Below are positions 47,228 to 58,527 of a stretch of 64,000 bases of DNA, piece after piece. Under the pieces are notes generated by a model. It worked only from the letters and a program-made list of their open reading frames with translations. It was not told the origin of the DNA and searched no databases. This stretch comes from Siphonodentalium dalli (taxonomy: Eukaryota > Mollusca > Scaphopoda > Gadilida > Siphonodentaliidae): NCBI GenBank assembly GCA_032622095.1, contig CP136068.1:47424443-47488442 (forward strand), given 5' to 3'. The position numbers and the translations under genes were made by a program. Within the stretch, counting starts at the first letter, position 1. Each line of letters starts with the position of its first letter.

Positions 47228-47310
47228 CTATGGAGTGGTACGGTCGATTTCTTAAAGACTGTTCGGTGATTTTAGTAAAATGGCATAGCGCCTGAGTTCA
47301 AACTTATTAG

Positions 47311-48000
47311 TGACTTGCAGTAACAGACTCCATTTGGGAGCCTTTATTCTGCATCGCAGGGGCCTGCGGTCCCTGTTGCTATATATAGACAGATACAGTA
47401 AATAGATATATAGATGATATTATTATTCTTCAATATATATCCTCGTGCAAATAGGTTCATATTGGACCTATAAATATTGAAATTGGTTCATATTTGACTT
47501 ACTTGGTTCCGGAATAAGCCCATTGTGGACTTATACCAGTGATTCAGTTAGATGTTGCGGGCGACAATGAAAAGACATATATAAAGAGCGTACATTTGCT
47601 GCTGAAATGTGCCCATAGTGAACGTATTTGCTTCTTTTTTTATTTATTTAATTAAAGTTGTTTTAAATAAAAAAAATTGAAAACAAACGCCGTTATAACT
47701 TCTACGAAATTTGGATGAAAATTCCAGACGATCGTTGCCATACTATTAAGGTACCTGTATAAATGTACGTGGGTTCTGGTATAGATGGTGTCAGAACTTT
47801 AAAACGTTATAAATGAGGAAGGCAGTATAACGATGGGAAGTATGCGGTTTATTATTACTATCTTCTGTCTGATAATATTTTGAGACCTATGCACCATCGC
47901 CAAAATGCAAAAGAAATATGTTTTGCACGCAATATTTAAACACGCTTATTTCCCAAAAATATTATCATTGTTATCAATCAGTATACACGCCATCATAATA
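47311..48000. other. Intron sequence with decayed repeat
   Basis: CAGACTCC-TTTGGGAGC-TTTATT (47325) and AACGCCGTTATAAC (47685) recur at 49707 and 49878, so both places hold pieces of one dispersed repeat. No gene. Confidence 0.45.
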
Positions 48001-48230
48001 ATGATTCTCGCGTTTCCACACCAAGGTACAGTGATGCTCTAATTAATCGACTCCTCAAACACAGCATAATTATGGGTAACTTTTCAGGATTTAGTCGGAG
48101 AGCTTTCCGATGAATGGCAACAAGCCATATTTCCGACTAAATCCTGAAAAGTTACCCATAATTCTGCTGTGTTTAAGGAGTCGATTAATTAGAGCATTAC
48201 TGTACCTTGGGGTGGAAACGCGAGAATCAT
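48001..48230. mobile_element. Family F fold-back MITE at the centre of a palindromic target
   Basis: The MITE (48029-48202, 174 bp) folds on itself with arms of about 70 bp, CAGTGATGCTCTAATTAATC and its complement, flanked by TA. The 26 bp outside each TA (ATGATTCTCGCGTTTCCAC and its complement) are also inverse to each other. The whole 230 bp is therefore one palindrome. Confidence 0.9.
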
Positions 48231-48559
48231 GGAACTCATACTAATTTTCCTCATTCATGAATGTCCTAGCTGAATTTTCAACTTAACCCCTTTCGAAGCA
48301 GACAGAAATGTCCAAGTCCGATAAATATCATTTGCACCCCTTAGGATTAGAATTTTCCATTCCAGTTGTTGGAAATGTCATCATACAACCCTAATAAACA
48401 GAGATAAAGTATATAGCTAGGTAATTGTTGGGTGCTAAAACGTGTTGGGCCCCATTGTTGGCTTCTACGGCGATACAATTAGATTCCGATCGTAACATGT
48501 TTGATTATGTAAATGTATTTATGTACCTCTCGAAAGATATTGGCGTTGGTTTTGTGAAA

Positions 48560-49420
48560 AGAGAAGTATATCAATTGTATCCCAAGCATGCTCTATAGGA
48601 GTGGGATCCGGTGATGCCGCTGGCCAGACCATCCGCTCGAATCCTTCCTCCTGAATGTATCGGTTTACAAGTATGGCACGGTTTGGTTGGCGTTGTCGTC
48701 CATCAGTACGAAATCTTCGACGACAGCACCCGCAAACTGCCGCACGATTGGGTTCAGAATGTCATCCCGGTAACGCTGTGCGTTTAGGGTGCCGTTCTGG
48801 ATGACGTCCGTATTCAACCCACCCCACACCATAACCGATCCGCCACCATAGCGGTCATGTTCCCTCGCTGTAGCATCCGTGAATCTCTCATTTCGCCTCC
48901 TCTAAACCAAAACACGTCTGTCGAGGAAATATAGACATAACCTAGACTCATCTGTGAACAGCATGGTCGACCACTGCTGTACTGTCCAGTTCACATGTTC
49001 TGTGCTCCACTGTACCATGTGTTGCCTGCGTCGTGGTCGCAAAATAACACGGACTGCGGCTCTCCTGGCACGTAACCCAGCAGCGTGAAGTCTATCGCGG
49101 ATGGTCTGCGTCGCAATTCTGACCTCAGCCGCATTTTTGAGGTTCCGTTGCAGGGATGTGGCATTCACGGTGCGGGTCCAAGTCGTTGTTATCCTCAGAT
49201 AACGGTCTTGGCGTCCAGTCGTGATCCGCTGACGACCCCCACCGTGTCTTCTGTTTGCACTACCATGTGTGTTGTAGCGAGACAACGCTCTGGCTGACAC
49301 CTAGGTCTGTAGCAAACCTGCATCTGTGATCTTCCAGATTGGAGCATCCCAACCCCTCTGGCCAATTATTGCGCGCTTAAATGACGCAGACGAACCATAG
49401 TAAACGTTGACGAACTCTTA
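48560..49420 (-). pseudogene. Tc1-like transposase, dead
   Basis: Minus-strand remnant of a Tc1/mariner transposase. N-terminal helix-turn-helix traces (GCSNLEDHRCRFATDLGVSQ region) lead into a GRQRITT linker, an HTH_Tc3-like region, then the DDE domain with MLFTDESR (first Asp), GGSVMVWGG, LMDDNA (second Asp) and WPAASPDPTPIEHAWD (third acidic residue). There is an in-frame stop near 48905 and frame changes near 48690 and 48630. Terminal repeats were not found. Confidence 0.85.
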
Positions 49421-49429
49421 CAATCGATG

Positions 49430-50714
49430 TCCAAGTCGATTTGGCAATAGACATGCATGTAGAACACTGATTTGTACACGGACGGATTTTGAACCAAATC
49501 ACGAAAAACATGGTGACCCACTTCTTTGCTCAACAGATCTCACCACGGTCAATTAAACACCGTCGCTACAATAACACTGAACAATTGATCACCCGTCTCC
49601 ATCACAGTAAGATACGGAAGGTGGGAATTGCATATTAGTATAGAAATATGACCATTATATGGGTGATCCTTAGCAAAATGTGAGTAGTATATATAATACT
49701 AGCTGAAACAGACTCCCTTTAGGAGCTTTTATTTGGCATAGTAAGGGTACACGGCCCTTTCGTGCGCTTCACGCATAATTCGATCTTGGACACTGCAACC
49801 TGCCCTGTGTGCATTTGACTTAAAAACAAACTTTTAAATTAAACATTTTATTTTCAACAAATTTTGGAAGAAAAAAACGAACGCCGTTATAACATCCGCC
49901 GGGGTGCCACGAGACAAAAAACCAAATTTGGTTGAAATCGGTCCCGTGATCTGAGAGGAAAATCGTGAACAGACACAAGACAGACAGGTCCTGCTTCTTC
50001 ATTTTGTATTGATAAATAAATGGTTCGATGTGGAGTTGATGGGCGACACGTTTCTTTTAGTAAAACAGTACCTTCTGACCTTTGTTTTTTCTCGAATTGT
50101 GAGGCAATTAAAGTTTGTATAAGCATAAGCTACATGTATATATGATAATACATCAACGTATTTGATCTCTGGAACGTGACACATACTGACACATTATTAT
50201 ACTAAATTAAATTCGAAGCTTGAATAGTAACGATATGTATCGGGGAGCATGGTAACTTACATAATTTTATTTAACACAATCAAATCGAATGTGACGTATA
50301 CATACTATACACCTAGTATGTATACCAACTAATGTATTTGTTATTGTACAATGCGAAACAATGCGAAAGTAAGCATCAGTGTGGTCCCTCTGATAATATC
50401 AAATAAGAAACAAGCGATATAAATGTATGTCATGTGGCAGTTCTCGTTCGTAACGTGTTATATTAAACATTACTAGCCACGGTCCGGATTGACCCCAAAT
50501 TTGTCAAACTTTCTCAAGGCAAGTGTTATATTATCAGGCAAATAAAATACGATCAATACTTGCAATACCCATCCTTATTTATAAGTCAGAAGTTTCGCGA
50601 AAATACGACAAAAACATCTATCATCTGAAATGATCGTTGGAATTTTTGCTAGATTGAACAAAACAAATTTGTCTAAACTTCCACCTTTGAAAGTCGATAG
50701 CTTGCCACCAAAAC
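49430..50714. other. Intron sequence, nothing recognised
   Basis: A GACACAAGACAGACAGG end at 49970 suggests another tandem-core element remnant. No gene supported. Confidence 0.4.
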
Positions 50715-51050
50715 CTCCTGTTATAATGGGCTCATGGGTCCAGACTAAACTTCATATTATAATGGCTCATGGGTCCAGTCTAAACCTCCTGCTACAATGG
50801 GCTCATGTGTCCAGACTGAACTTCATATTATAATGGGCTCATGTGTCCAGTCTAAACATCATACTATAATGGCTCATGGGTCCAGTCTAAACCTCATATT
50901 ATAATGGGCTCATGGCAGACTAAATTACAATCCAATCTGTCCAATCTAATTACACCTTATAGTATGATGGGCTGATGGGTCAAGTGTAATTAAACCTCAT
51001 ATTATAATGGACTGATTAGTCCAATCTAATTCTCATATTATAAGGGCTAA
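50715..51050 (+). repeat. Degenerate tandem repeat, about 40-bp unit
   Basis: About eight units of ATTATAATGGGCTCATGGGT-CCAGTCTAAACCTCAT, well kept at the left and drifting at the right. Confidence 0.85.
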
Positions 51051-51095
51051 TACATATTGTGATTTTGAGTTGTCAATTAGGAAATGGCACCTTAA

Positions 51096-51423
51096 CCCTT
51101 CCATGAATGGATCTACCTGAAATTTTGCGAAAACTATGTGCCAATCCACACTCTTATACACGCGAGGTTCAATATAGGAGTACGAAATGGCCTAATAATA
51201 TTTACCTTAACATTGTATGCCAGTGCATTCTCTTATAAATACGAGACTCAGATAGGGAGACTCGCATATATATAAGAGAATAAACTGGCCTGACAATATT
51301 TACATTGACTTTGTAATCCTGTGCATTCTCCTAATTGAGCGTGCTCCCTACTTTGATAAGTAATACTATGCACTGACACGTGATCTTTAATGCTGCATAA
51401 GCGCAGCTTCCTTCACGGAAGGG
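51096..51423. mobile_element. TTAA MITE immediately upstream of exon 3
   Basis: Ends CCCTTCCATGAA and TTCACGGAAGGG, flanked by TTAA (51092-51095, 51424-51427). Contains GCATTCTCTTATAAATACGAG and its inverse, related to the hairpins of the element at 35405. Its right end is 28 bp from the first base of exon 3, so it lies where a branch point would be. Confidence 0.82.
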
Positions 51424-51451
51424 TTAATCTATGTGTCTATTTTTTTTACAG

Positions 51452-52249
51452 GAATTGGTTGCAGTATGATGTTTGTCACGGCATGCGTTGTGGTTGGGAT
51501 GTATTTCAATAAAAAACGAGCTATTGCCACGGGAATAGCTATGAGCGGATCCGGGATAGGAATTTTCTTCTACTCATATTTCGTGGAGAAGCTGAGCGAG
51601 ATTTACGATTGGAGGGGGTGTATTCTGATTCTCTCGGCACTCATCGCCAACTGCATCGTGTTCGGCGCCATATTGCGCCCACTGAGGTCCCCGAAAACGC
51701 GGAAGCAGAAAGGGAACGAAAACACGTGCGCACATACACCCCTTCTCAAGCAGGCGATGATTGTTCAAGAAACTTCCTCTCTAGGTGGCGATTCTACGGA
51801 CATCACTGTGAACGGCATTAATTCCTCGGCGAAGAAACCTTTGATAAATTTTAAGGAACCTAACGGGGTTCATGATAATCATTTGAGTATGAGTCATGAC
51901 AACGTCAATCGACCAAGATTTCGGTTACCGGAAATTAGGATTTCACAGAGTCATACGGCTCTGCACGAAGAACAGACAGAAGGTCCCGTTGCTAGGCAAC
52001 GGAGCGGAACCAACCCTACATTCCTTAATCCGATCCTTCGAAAAGATGTGTTCTATAGTGGCAGCATTATGAATCTCCCTGAATTTCAGTCTTCTAGAAA
52101 TCTCGAAGAGTATGTGAAGGCGGTGACTACAAAGGAGACGGGACAGGAGAAACGGACGCTTTGTGCCGATCTCAAATTGGTGTTCGATTTCTCGCTGATG
52201 AGGAATCCTATCTTTCTCCTGCTCCTCGTGTCGTTCGTTCTCTGGACAG
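51452..52249 (+). CDS. SLC16/monocarboxylate transporter-like, exon 3 (TM4-TM7 with central loop)
   Basis: 798-bp exon after a T-rich tract and TTTACAG acceptor, ending at a GTGAGT donor; both breaks are phase 1. It encodes TM4 (MMFVTACVVVGMYF), the second SLC16 signature (YFNKKRAIATGIAMSGSGIG), TM5, the WRG motif before TM6, and TM6 ending in RPL. A cytosolic loop of about 160 residues follows. The loop contains RKDVFYSGSIMNLPEF, a block found in the MCT9/12/14 group of SLC16 proteins. TM7 (NPIFLLLLVSFVLWT) ends the exon. TM8-12 are missing and must lie beyond 64000 or in small exons I could not find. The exon starts only 25 bp after a TTAA MITE. Confidence 0.93.
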
Positions 52250-54124
52250 GTGAGTTATTTTAGTAACCGATTTAACAGTTCTGCCACGTCCAACATTAAC
52301 TTAACTACTATATATTTAACTAGTTACAGCCACATCCAAAGTTCCAGACTTCCAATTACAACAACTTCGTAACAATATAATACATGTGTGGGTGTAAATA
52401 TATAACAATATAAGTTGACATCATGTTCTGATTTGTTCTGTTGCAAGATGGTAAAAACTTAATATGACATATAAATTAGACATATGCAGTGTATATACAA
52501 TATCAGTGTTGTTATTGGAACAAGTAAAAATGTAACTTGTAGACTATGTCTATGATTATTTATTCATAACTCATTCATATAATATATACAATTATCTACA
52601 CAGTGTTGTATTATACTATCCAATAAGCTATCGGGGACAGCATAGCCGAGAGGGCTGTCTACCTTCCGTCCCCGTTGAACAGTAATATAACTATACATGT
52701 AATAATAATTTGATTTTATCTAGGGTTTGTCTTGTTAACTCTAAACATTGGTAAATAAACGTCTGTTTTTTTATAAATAATAGTAGAACTCATTGGTCGT
52801 TCACCGTTCATCGCCCAGTTTGTGATGTGATATATAAAGTAAAAACATGTGGAGTATGAATATGTGGATGAGGCCAGCGAAGAACCATGATAATTGTTTA
52901 TCCAATGGGTCGAATAAGGCAGTAAATAAGGCATTCGAATAAGGCATTCGAATAATACATTCTAGGGTTTCCTGCGATGGGGAGATGATGAGCATGTATT
53001 ATGTATCGTTCTCTCTTATTATACAATGTCAGTTATCGCTACACGAATACTATACTACTTATTACACATCGTTGCCATCAGGACAATGTTTGTAAAAGTC
53101 ATCACGTGATATACATGTAGATAATAAACCGTTCATAGGGAGTGACCTCATCAAATGCGTGGGTAGACCCCTCCATTACGGTACTGCATAACATCTAGGT
53201 CATGCACGTGACAACAGATTATGCTAATTAGACCGAAACTGGGGTACTGCGGTACAAATAGGTCATGCACGTGACATCAGATTATGTAAATTAGCCCCCA
53301 ACTGGGGTACTGCAGAGAAAGTAGGTCATGTACTTCCTTGACGTCACCATATGCAAATTAGCACCCCAAACGCGCGGGATATCATCACTTGTTGTCAGCA
53401 GAAGAAGGGGGGGGGGGGCAGCTAACAGTTTTGTCGCCGATTTCCACCAAACTTATACATAAACATCTCCATGACATGGGGAATCTAATGTGTGGGTTAA
53501 ATATGTTTAAAATGCCGCCGTTCCTATGTAGGGTTTCACATCAAATTAACCCGAGAAACTCCGGGTAACCCTGCTAGTATGAAATACAAAACCAAAACAT
53601 GTCAATTCCGGGCCAACCACGTGGACAGTACGGTTTAAAAACAATTATAGCCTCTGAATTACGGGCAGTTGTAAATAAATAAATACTTTCTTATTTGTGG
53701 GACGAATTAATCGCTGTAAACGAAATGACAATCACTCCGACAAGATGAGCCACTGCTGTTAATCCATGTATAAGAATGACGTTTTGTGATGCCAATTGGA
53801 TATACAATTTATGTAAATGAGCAATGGTATTCTCTATTCACATCACACGTCCACATCATGTAGGGTTTCACATTAACAAATTAACACGGGCAATTCTGGG
53901 TAACCTTGTTAGTATGTAATACGTTCACAGAAAATTCAACAGCAAACACTATCGAGTCTGTCCAGAACACTTTATATTCCAAACATGTTCATACACTAGA
54001 TTATTAATACAAAGTAAAACATATTTAATCACAAGTAGCCTGGCACCATGCATGCACCTTTAACTTTGGCAGTGTGAAAGTTCACTACAGGCCGGGCTAT
54101 GAGAACTATGAGATCGCGCCTCCT
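52250..54124 (+). other. Intron 3 of the SLC16-like gene, with a small repeat
   Basis: At 53165-53370 a unit of about 80 bp (AGGTCATGCACGTGACATCAG, then ATTA-CAAATTAG-CC-AACTGGGGTACTGC) occurs three times. 53432-53590 and 53870-53920 are fragments of tandem-core elements. No SLC16 exon was found. Confidence 0.5.
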
Positions 54125-54575
54125 GGTTACACTGGTGTAAATGTTTTCCATAGGCCTCAGTGCTAACGTTTTAGCGTATACTGTTGGCAATATAAATGTT
54201 GGATCAAAATTTTCTTTAAATTTGAAAAATTGACATTTTGGGAAACTGTTTACACAAAAAAATCATGCCTGTCTAGCAGGGAATTCGCCTTTAAATATTG
54301 TGTTTTCGTAACTAGTGTCAGAACCGCATAACAAAATACTGTCATATTTTAGACCACACCAAAAAAATCAAACTTCATTACAAAGGGTTAATTCCTGTGC
54401 CAATGGCTATCTTACCTATGGGAAATCATAGAGAAGAGGTGTGATGATTTTTTTTATGCGAAAAGCACACAAGGCTATTGACCAATCAGGGCCCAGTGTC
54501 TATTTTATTGTCTCCTATATATTCCTCCCGCATCCGCTAGATGTCACTCCAAACCCTATTTAAACCAGTGTAACC
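54125..54575. mobile_element. TIR element (family G), copy 1
   Basis: 451 bp between GGTTACACTGGTGTAAATG and the inverse TTTAAACCAGTGTAACC. Over 90% alike to 58915-59372. No target duplication is evident at the element's own ends. Confidence 0.85.
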
Positions 54576-54781
54576 TAAAGCGATAGCCCGATTTTTTATG
54601 GAATAGTTGTAACTTCCTACATTTCTTCAGAATTAGCCATCAATGAAAAACATGTGTTCAAAAACAATATCACTTCTGTGGTTCTTTATTTATCACACAC
54701 AATTTAACCCCACCCCTTTAACACATTATTCATCAGAAAAGCACAATTTTCCACCACCAGTCATGTTAAATTTTTACTCAG

Positions 54782-55006
54782 TTTCTGGGGTCTGGTGTTG
54801 CAAACTTGGATCAGCTATGGACGACTGTACAAGATTCTTTCTATGAGAGAACTTCTGGTGATGCGAGGTCATTGATGCCAGATCTGATCAGCTGGGCATC
54901 AAGCATGACTTTATCAGCGCATGGAAGACTAAAATATGACATGTTCAGGTCTGCAAGGATGATCAAAGATAACTGGATGTGGGTGTATATTGAATTAGTT
55001 GAATAA
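54782..55006 (+). CDS. Candidate terminal exon, unrecognised (74 aa)
   Basis: Open frame after a TTTTTACTCAG acceptor, encoding 74 residues that start FLGSGVANLDQLWTTV and end NWMWVYIELVE. The stop codon TAA at 55004 lies inside an AATAAA polyadenylation signal (55002-55007). Composition looks protein-like (Trp, Met, charged helices) and is not repeat-derived. No upstream exon was found. It could be the end of a transposon gene or a chance frame. Confidence 0.3.
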   Translation, partial: FLGSGVANLDQLWTTVQDSFYERTSGDARSLMPDLISWASSMTLSAHGRLKYDMFRSARMIKDNWMWVYIELVE

Positions 55007-55113
55007 AGATATGCTCTCTTTGAATTGCTGAGGCATTTTCTTAAATGTGTCTAAGTTTTAGTGCTATTAACCTTCAAATGGCCATGCCCACCAGTGGAAA
55101 TGACACACTGTTA

Positions 55114-55114
<1 letters not shown>

Positions 55115-55169
<55 letters not shown>

Positions 55170-55818
55170 TAGCCGATGAGCCCGACGTTGTCCGGGCTAT
55201 TCAAAAACTAAATTTCAAGTCGATAGCTCCACCCGTTTCCGAGATCTGGTCTGCGCATGCGCGAAGCTGGCGTCGCACGGGCTCGGCGACCCGATAAAAT
55301 TCGTATCCGGGGCAAGATACACTCACATACCAAAATACCAAATTCAAGTCGATAGCTCCACCCGTTTCCGAGTTCTGGTCTGCGCATGCGCGAAGCTGGC
55401 TACCCACGGGCTCGGCGACCCGATAAAATTCGTATCCGGGGCAAGATACATTCACATTCCAAATTTCAAGTCGATTGCTCCACCCGTTTCAAATATCTTG
55501 TCTGTGCATGCCGCGAAGTTGGCGTCCCACGGGCTCGGCGACCCGATAAAATTCGTATTCGGGGCAAGATACATTCACATACCAAATTTCAAAGTCGATA
55601 GCTCCACCCGTTTCCGAGATCTCGTCTGCGCATGCGCTGCACGGGCGTCGCACGGGCTCGCCAATACGACAACGACCACCGCCTGGTCAAACTACACACA
55701 CGTACCATGTTTCGTCCAGATCGGTCGAGAATCGTAGATTTGTATTAATGACATACAGACAGACAAACAGACAGACAGACAGAGGTCTTCAAAATATATA
55801 TGAGATATATATATCTAC
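55115..55818 (+). mobile_element. Tandem-core element 1: (TA)n, four cores, (GACA)n
   Basis: (TA)n at 55115-55167, head CTAGCCGATGAGCCCGACGT, then about four units of 120-130 bp with AATTTCAAGTCGATAGCTCC-ACCCGTTTCCGAG-TCTGCGCATGCGCGAAGC, and an end of GACAGACAGACAGAGGTCTTC-AAAATATAT. No coding sequence. Confidence 0.85.
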
Positions 55819-56337
55819 TAGCCGATGAGCCCGACGTTGTCCGGGCCACGTTGTCCGGGCTATTCAAAAACCAAATTTCAAGTCGATAACTCTACCCGTT
55901 TCCGAGATCTGGTCTGCGCATGCGCAAAGCTGGCGTCGCATGGGCTTGGCGACCCGATAAAATTCGTATCCGGGGCAAGATACATTCACATACTTAATTT
56001 CAAGTCGATAGCTCCACCCGTTTCAAAGATCTCGTCTACGCATGCGCGAAGCTGGCGTCGCACGGACTCGGCGACCCGATAAAATTCGTATCCGGGGCAA
56101 GATACATTCACATAGCAAATTTCAAGTCGATAGCTCTACCCGTTTCCGAGATCTCGTCTGCGCATGCGCGAAGCGGGCGCCGCACGGGCTCGCCAATACG
56201 ACAACGTCCACCGCCTGGTCAAACTACACACACGTACCAAGTTTCGTCCCAATCGGTCGAGAATCGTAGATTTGTATTAATGACAGACAGACAGACAAAC
56301 AAACAGACAGACAGACAGAGGTCTTCAAAATATATAT

Positions 56338-56388
<51 letters not shown>
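55816..56388 (+). mobile_element. Tandem-core element 2: three cores, (GACA)n, (TA)n
   Basis: Same family as element 1 and joined directly to it. The head is partly duplicated (CGTTGTCCGGGC twice, 55832-55860). Ends in GACA repeats and (AT)n at 56339-56386. Confidence 0.85.
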
Positions 56389-57133
56389 ACTAGAAGGTGA
56401 CCCGACTTCGTCCGTGCTTTGACCTTGAATTGTCCATTTTGAAGGTCAAGGTCAAGTGGGGTGACGATTTGACCAGTCCAAAACACTGCCCGGAAAAAAG
56501 TACCCGACAAACGTGCCCGTCGAAATCCATCCGGTTTTACCCGATTTGACCTCGAATTGATCATTTTGAAGGTCAAGGTGAGGTCGGGGTCACGATATGA
56601 CCCGTCCAAAACACACAGTGGACAACAGTAACCTCGTGTATAAAATTTCTTCGAAATCCCATCAAAATTGGCGATTTGACCTTGAATTGACCCGATTTCA
56701 AGGTCAATGTCACGTCGCACGGGCAAATGAATATGCTTATGAGACTCCCCGTACGAATGTACCCCCACATACCAAGTTTCATCGAAATCCCGTGATATTC
56801 GGTCGTTTTACCTTGAAATGATCCGATTTCAATGTCAAGGTCACGTCGCACGGACAAATGAATATGCTTATGAGACTCCCCATACGAAGGTACCCCCACA
56901 TACCAAGTTTCATCGAAATCCCGTGATATTCGGGAGTTTGACCTTGAAATGACCCGATTTCAAGGTCAATGTGACGTCGCACGGACAAATTAATATGCCT
57001 ATGTTCGTCCCCGGCGGAAAATACCCCACATACCAAGTTTCATCGAAATCGGGTCGGCCGTTTTCGAGTTCATCGCGAACACACAGACAGACATACAGGC
57101 AGACAGACAGACACACAGATCTTCCAAAATATA
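56389..57133 (+). mobile_element. Tandem-core element 3, GACCTTGAA type
   Basis: Head CTAGAAGGTGACCCGACTTC, then units with GACCTTGAAATGACCCGATT-TCAAGGTCAATGTCACGTCG and ACATACCAAGTTTCATCGAA. Ends with ACACAGACAGACAT and GATCTTCCAAAATATATAATAG. Confidence 0.85.
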
Positions 57134-57350
57134 TAATAGACTAGAAGGTGACCCGACTTCGTCCGGGCTATTCAAAAACGAAATTTCAAGTCGATTGCTC
57201 CACCCGTTTCCGATATCTGGTCTGCGCATGCGCGAAGCTGGTTTCGCACTGGCTCGGCGACCCGATAAAATTCGTATCCGGGGCAAGATGCATTCACATA
57301 CCAAATTTCAAGTCGATAGCTCCACCCGTTTCCGAGATATATAGCCCAAT
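57131..57350 (+). mobile_element. Chimeric tandem-core element 4
   Basis: The head is of element 3 type (AGAAGGTGACCCGACTTCGTCC) but the body is of element 1 type (ATTCAAAAACGAAATTTCAAGTCG). The junction is GGGCTATTC near 57166. It is truncated at about 57340. Confidence 0.75.
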
Positions 57351-57720
57351 GTCATTTGCGGATACCTCGGCCGGTGATGAGTTAACGCGACATCGGCCGG
57401 TTAAGAGTTAACGCGATCACGTCACGATATGTTGATGGCGTAATATATTTACGCAATGATTTTCGATGAGCGAAGCATGGTCCTGCGTTCTTCCCGATAA
57501 TTAAGGTAGAAACTTTAAACGTACACAGGCGTGTGATGCATCATTGGAAAGATGAAGCGCCACAGATTCTAACCGTGCAAATTATATGACTGGCAATTTA
57601 TTATTCGCGCTATATCGAATCGATTTGTGAGCACCGAACTGAAATATATTAGCGCAAAACGGCGTAAAAACAGATTTGACCTCGGCACGTGAAAAGTTGA
57701 CCTCGGATCTGAAAACCAAT
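57351..57720. other. Unique segment inside the tandem-core cluster
   Basis: Sequence not shared with the surrounding repeats. GGCCGGT-GATGAGTTAACGCG and GGCCGGTTAAGAGTTAACGCG form a short direct repeat. No gene. Confidence 0.5.
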
Positions 57721-58520
57721 AGGCCTATGTTACTCCTGACCCGAAAATACCCCCACATACCAAGTTTCATCGAAATCGGATGGGCCATTTTCGAGTCCAT
57801 CGATTACACACACACAGACAGATACACACACACACAGATCTTTCAAAAATATATAATAGACTAGAAGGTGACCCGACTTCGTCCGGGCTTTGACCTTGAA
57901 GTGTCTATTTTGAAGTGGGGTCACGATATATATTTTGGAAGATCTGTGTGTCTGTCTGTGTGTCTGTCTGTGTGTTCGCGATGAACTCAAAAACGACCCA
58001 CCCGATTTCGATGAAACTTGGTATGTGGGGGTATTTTCGGCGGCCGGGGACGAACATATGCATATTAATTTGTCCGTGCGACGTGACCTTGACATTGAAA
58101 TTGGGTCATTTCAAGGTCAAACCCCCCAATATCACGGGATTTCGATGAAACTTGGTATGTTGGGGTACTTTCTTATGGCGAGTCTCATAAGCATATTCAT
58201 TTGCCCGTGCGACGTGACATTGACCTTGAAATCGGGTAACTTCAAGGTCAAATCGCCAATTTTGATGGGATTTCGACGAAATTTGATACGTGGGGTTAGT
58301 TTTGTCCACTGATCGTGACCCCGACCAGACCTTAACCTTCAAAATGTTCAATTCAAGGTCAAATCGGGTAAAACCGGATGGATTTCGACGGGCACGTTTG
58401 TCGGGTACTTTTATCCGGGCAGTGTTTTTGGACTGGTCAAATCGTGACCCCACTTGACCTTGACCTTCAAAATGGACAATTCAAGGTCAAAGCCCGGACG
58501 AAGTCGGGTCACCTTCTAGT
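57721..58520. mobile_element. Tandem-core elements 5 and 6, the last inverted
   Basis: 57721-57930 is a plus-oriented end and start of element 3 type. 57930-58520 is an inverted copy that ends with CCCGGACGAAGTCGGGTCAC-CTTCTAG, the complement of the head. Elements 3 and 6 therefore face each other about 0.8 kb apart. Confidence 0.8.
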
Positions 58521-58526
58521 ATATAG

Positions 58527-58527
<1 letters not shown>

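Larger units (their letters stand above)
45809..47310. mobile_element. Family D element, second copy, interrupted twice
   Basis: Left end AGTGATGTGAAACAATCC after TTAA (45805-45808), matching 25099. Homology continues through 46215-46387 and, beyond the hAT-like insertion, 47228-47310. The right arm is not present in recognisable form. Confidence 0.75.

Noticed and set aside
48902..49300. Intact Tc1 transposase gene
   Set aside because: The frame ends at an in-frame stop before the second catalytic Asp, and later parts are frameshifted.
52634..52690. tRNA-like stretch GCATAGCCGAGAGGGC
   Set aside because: It resembles a box A, but no box B, cloverleaf or tRNA-like 3' end follows.
55061..58320. 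Many open frames of 65-150 codons in the tandem-core cluster
   Set aside because: They are translations of non-coding repeat units, occur on both strands and end in microsatellites.
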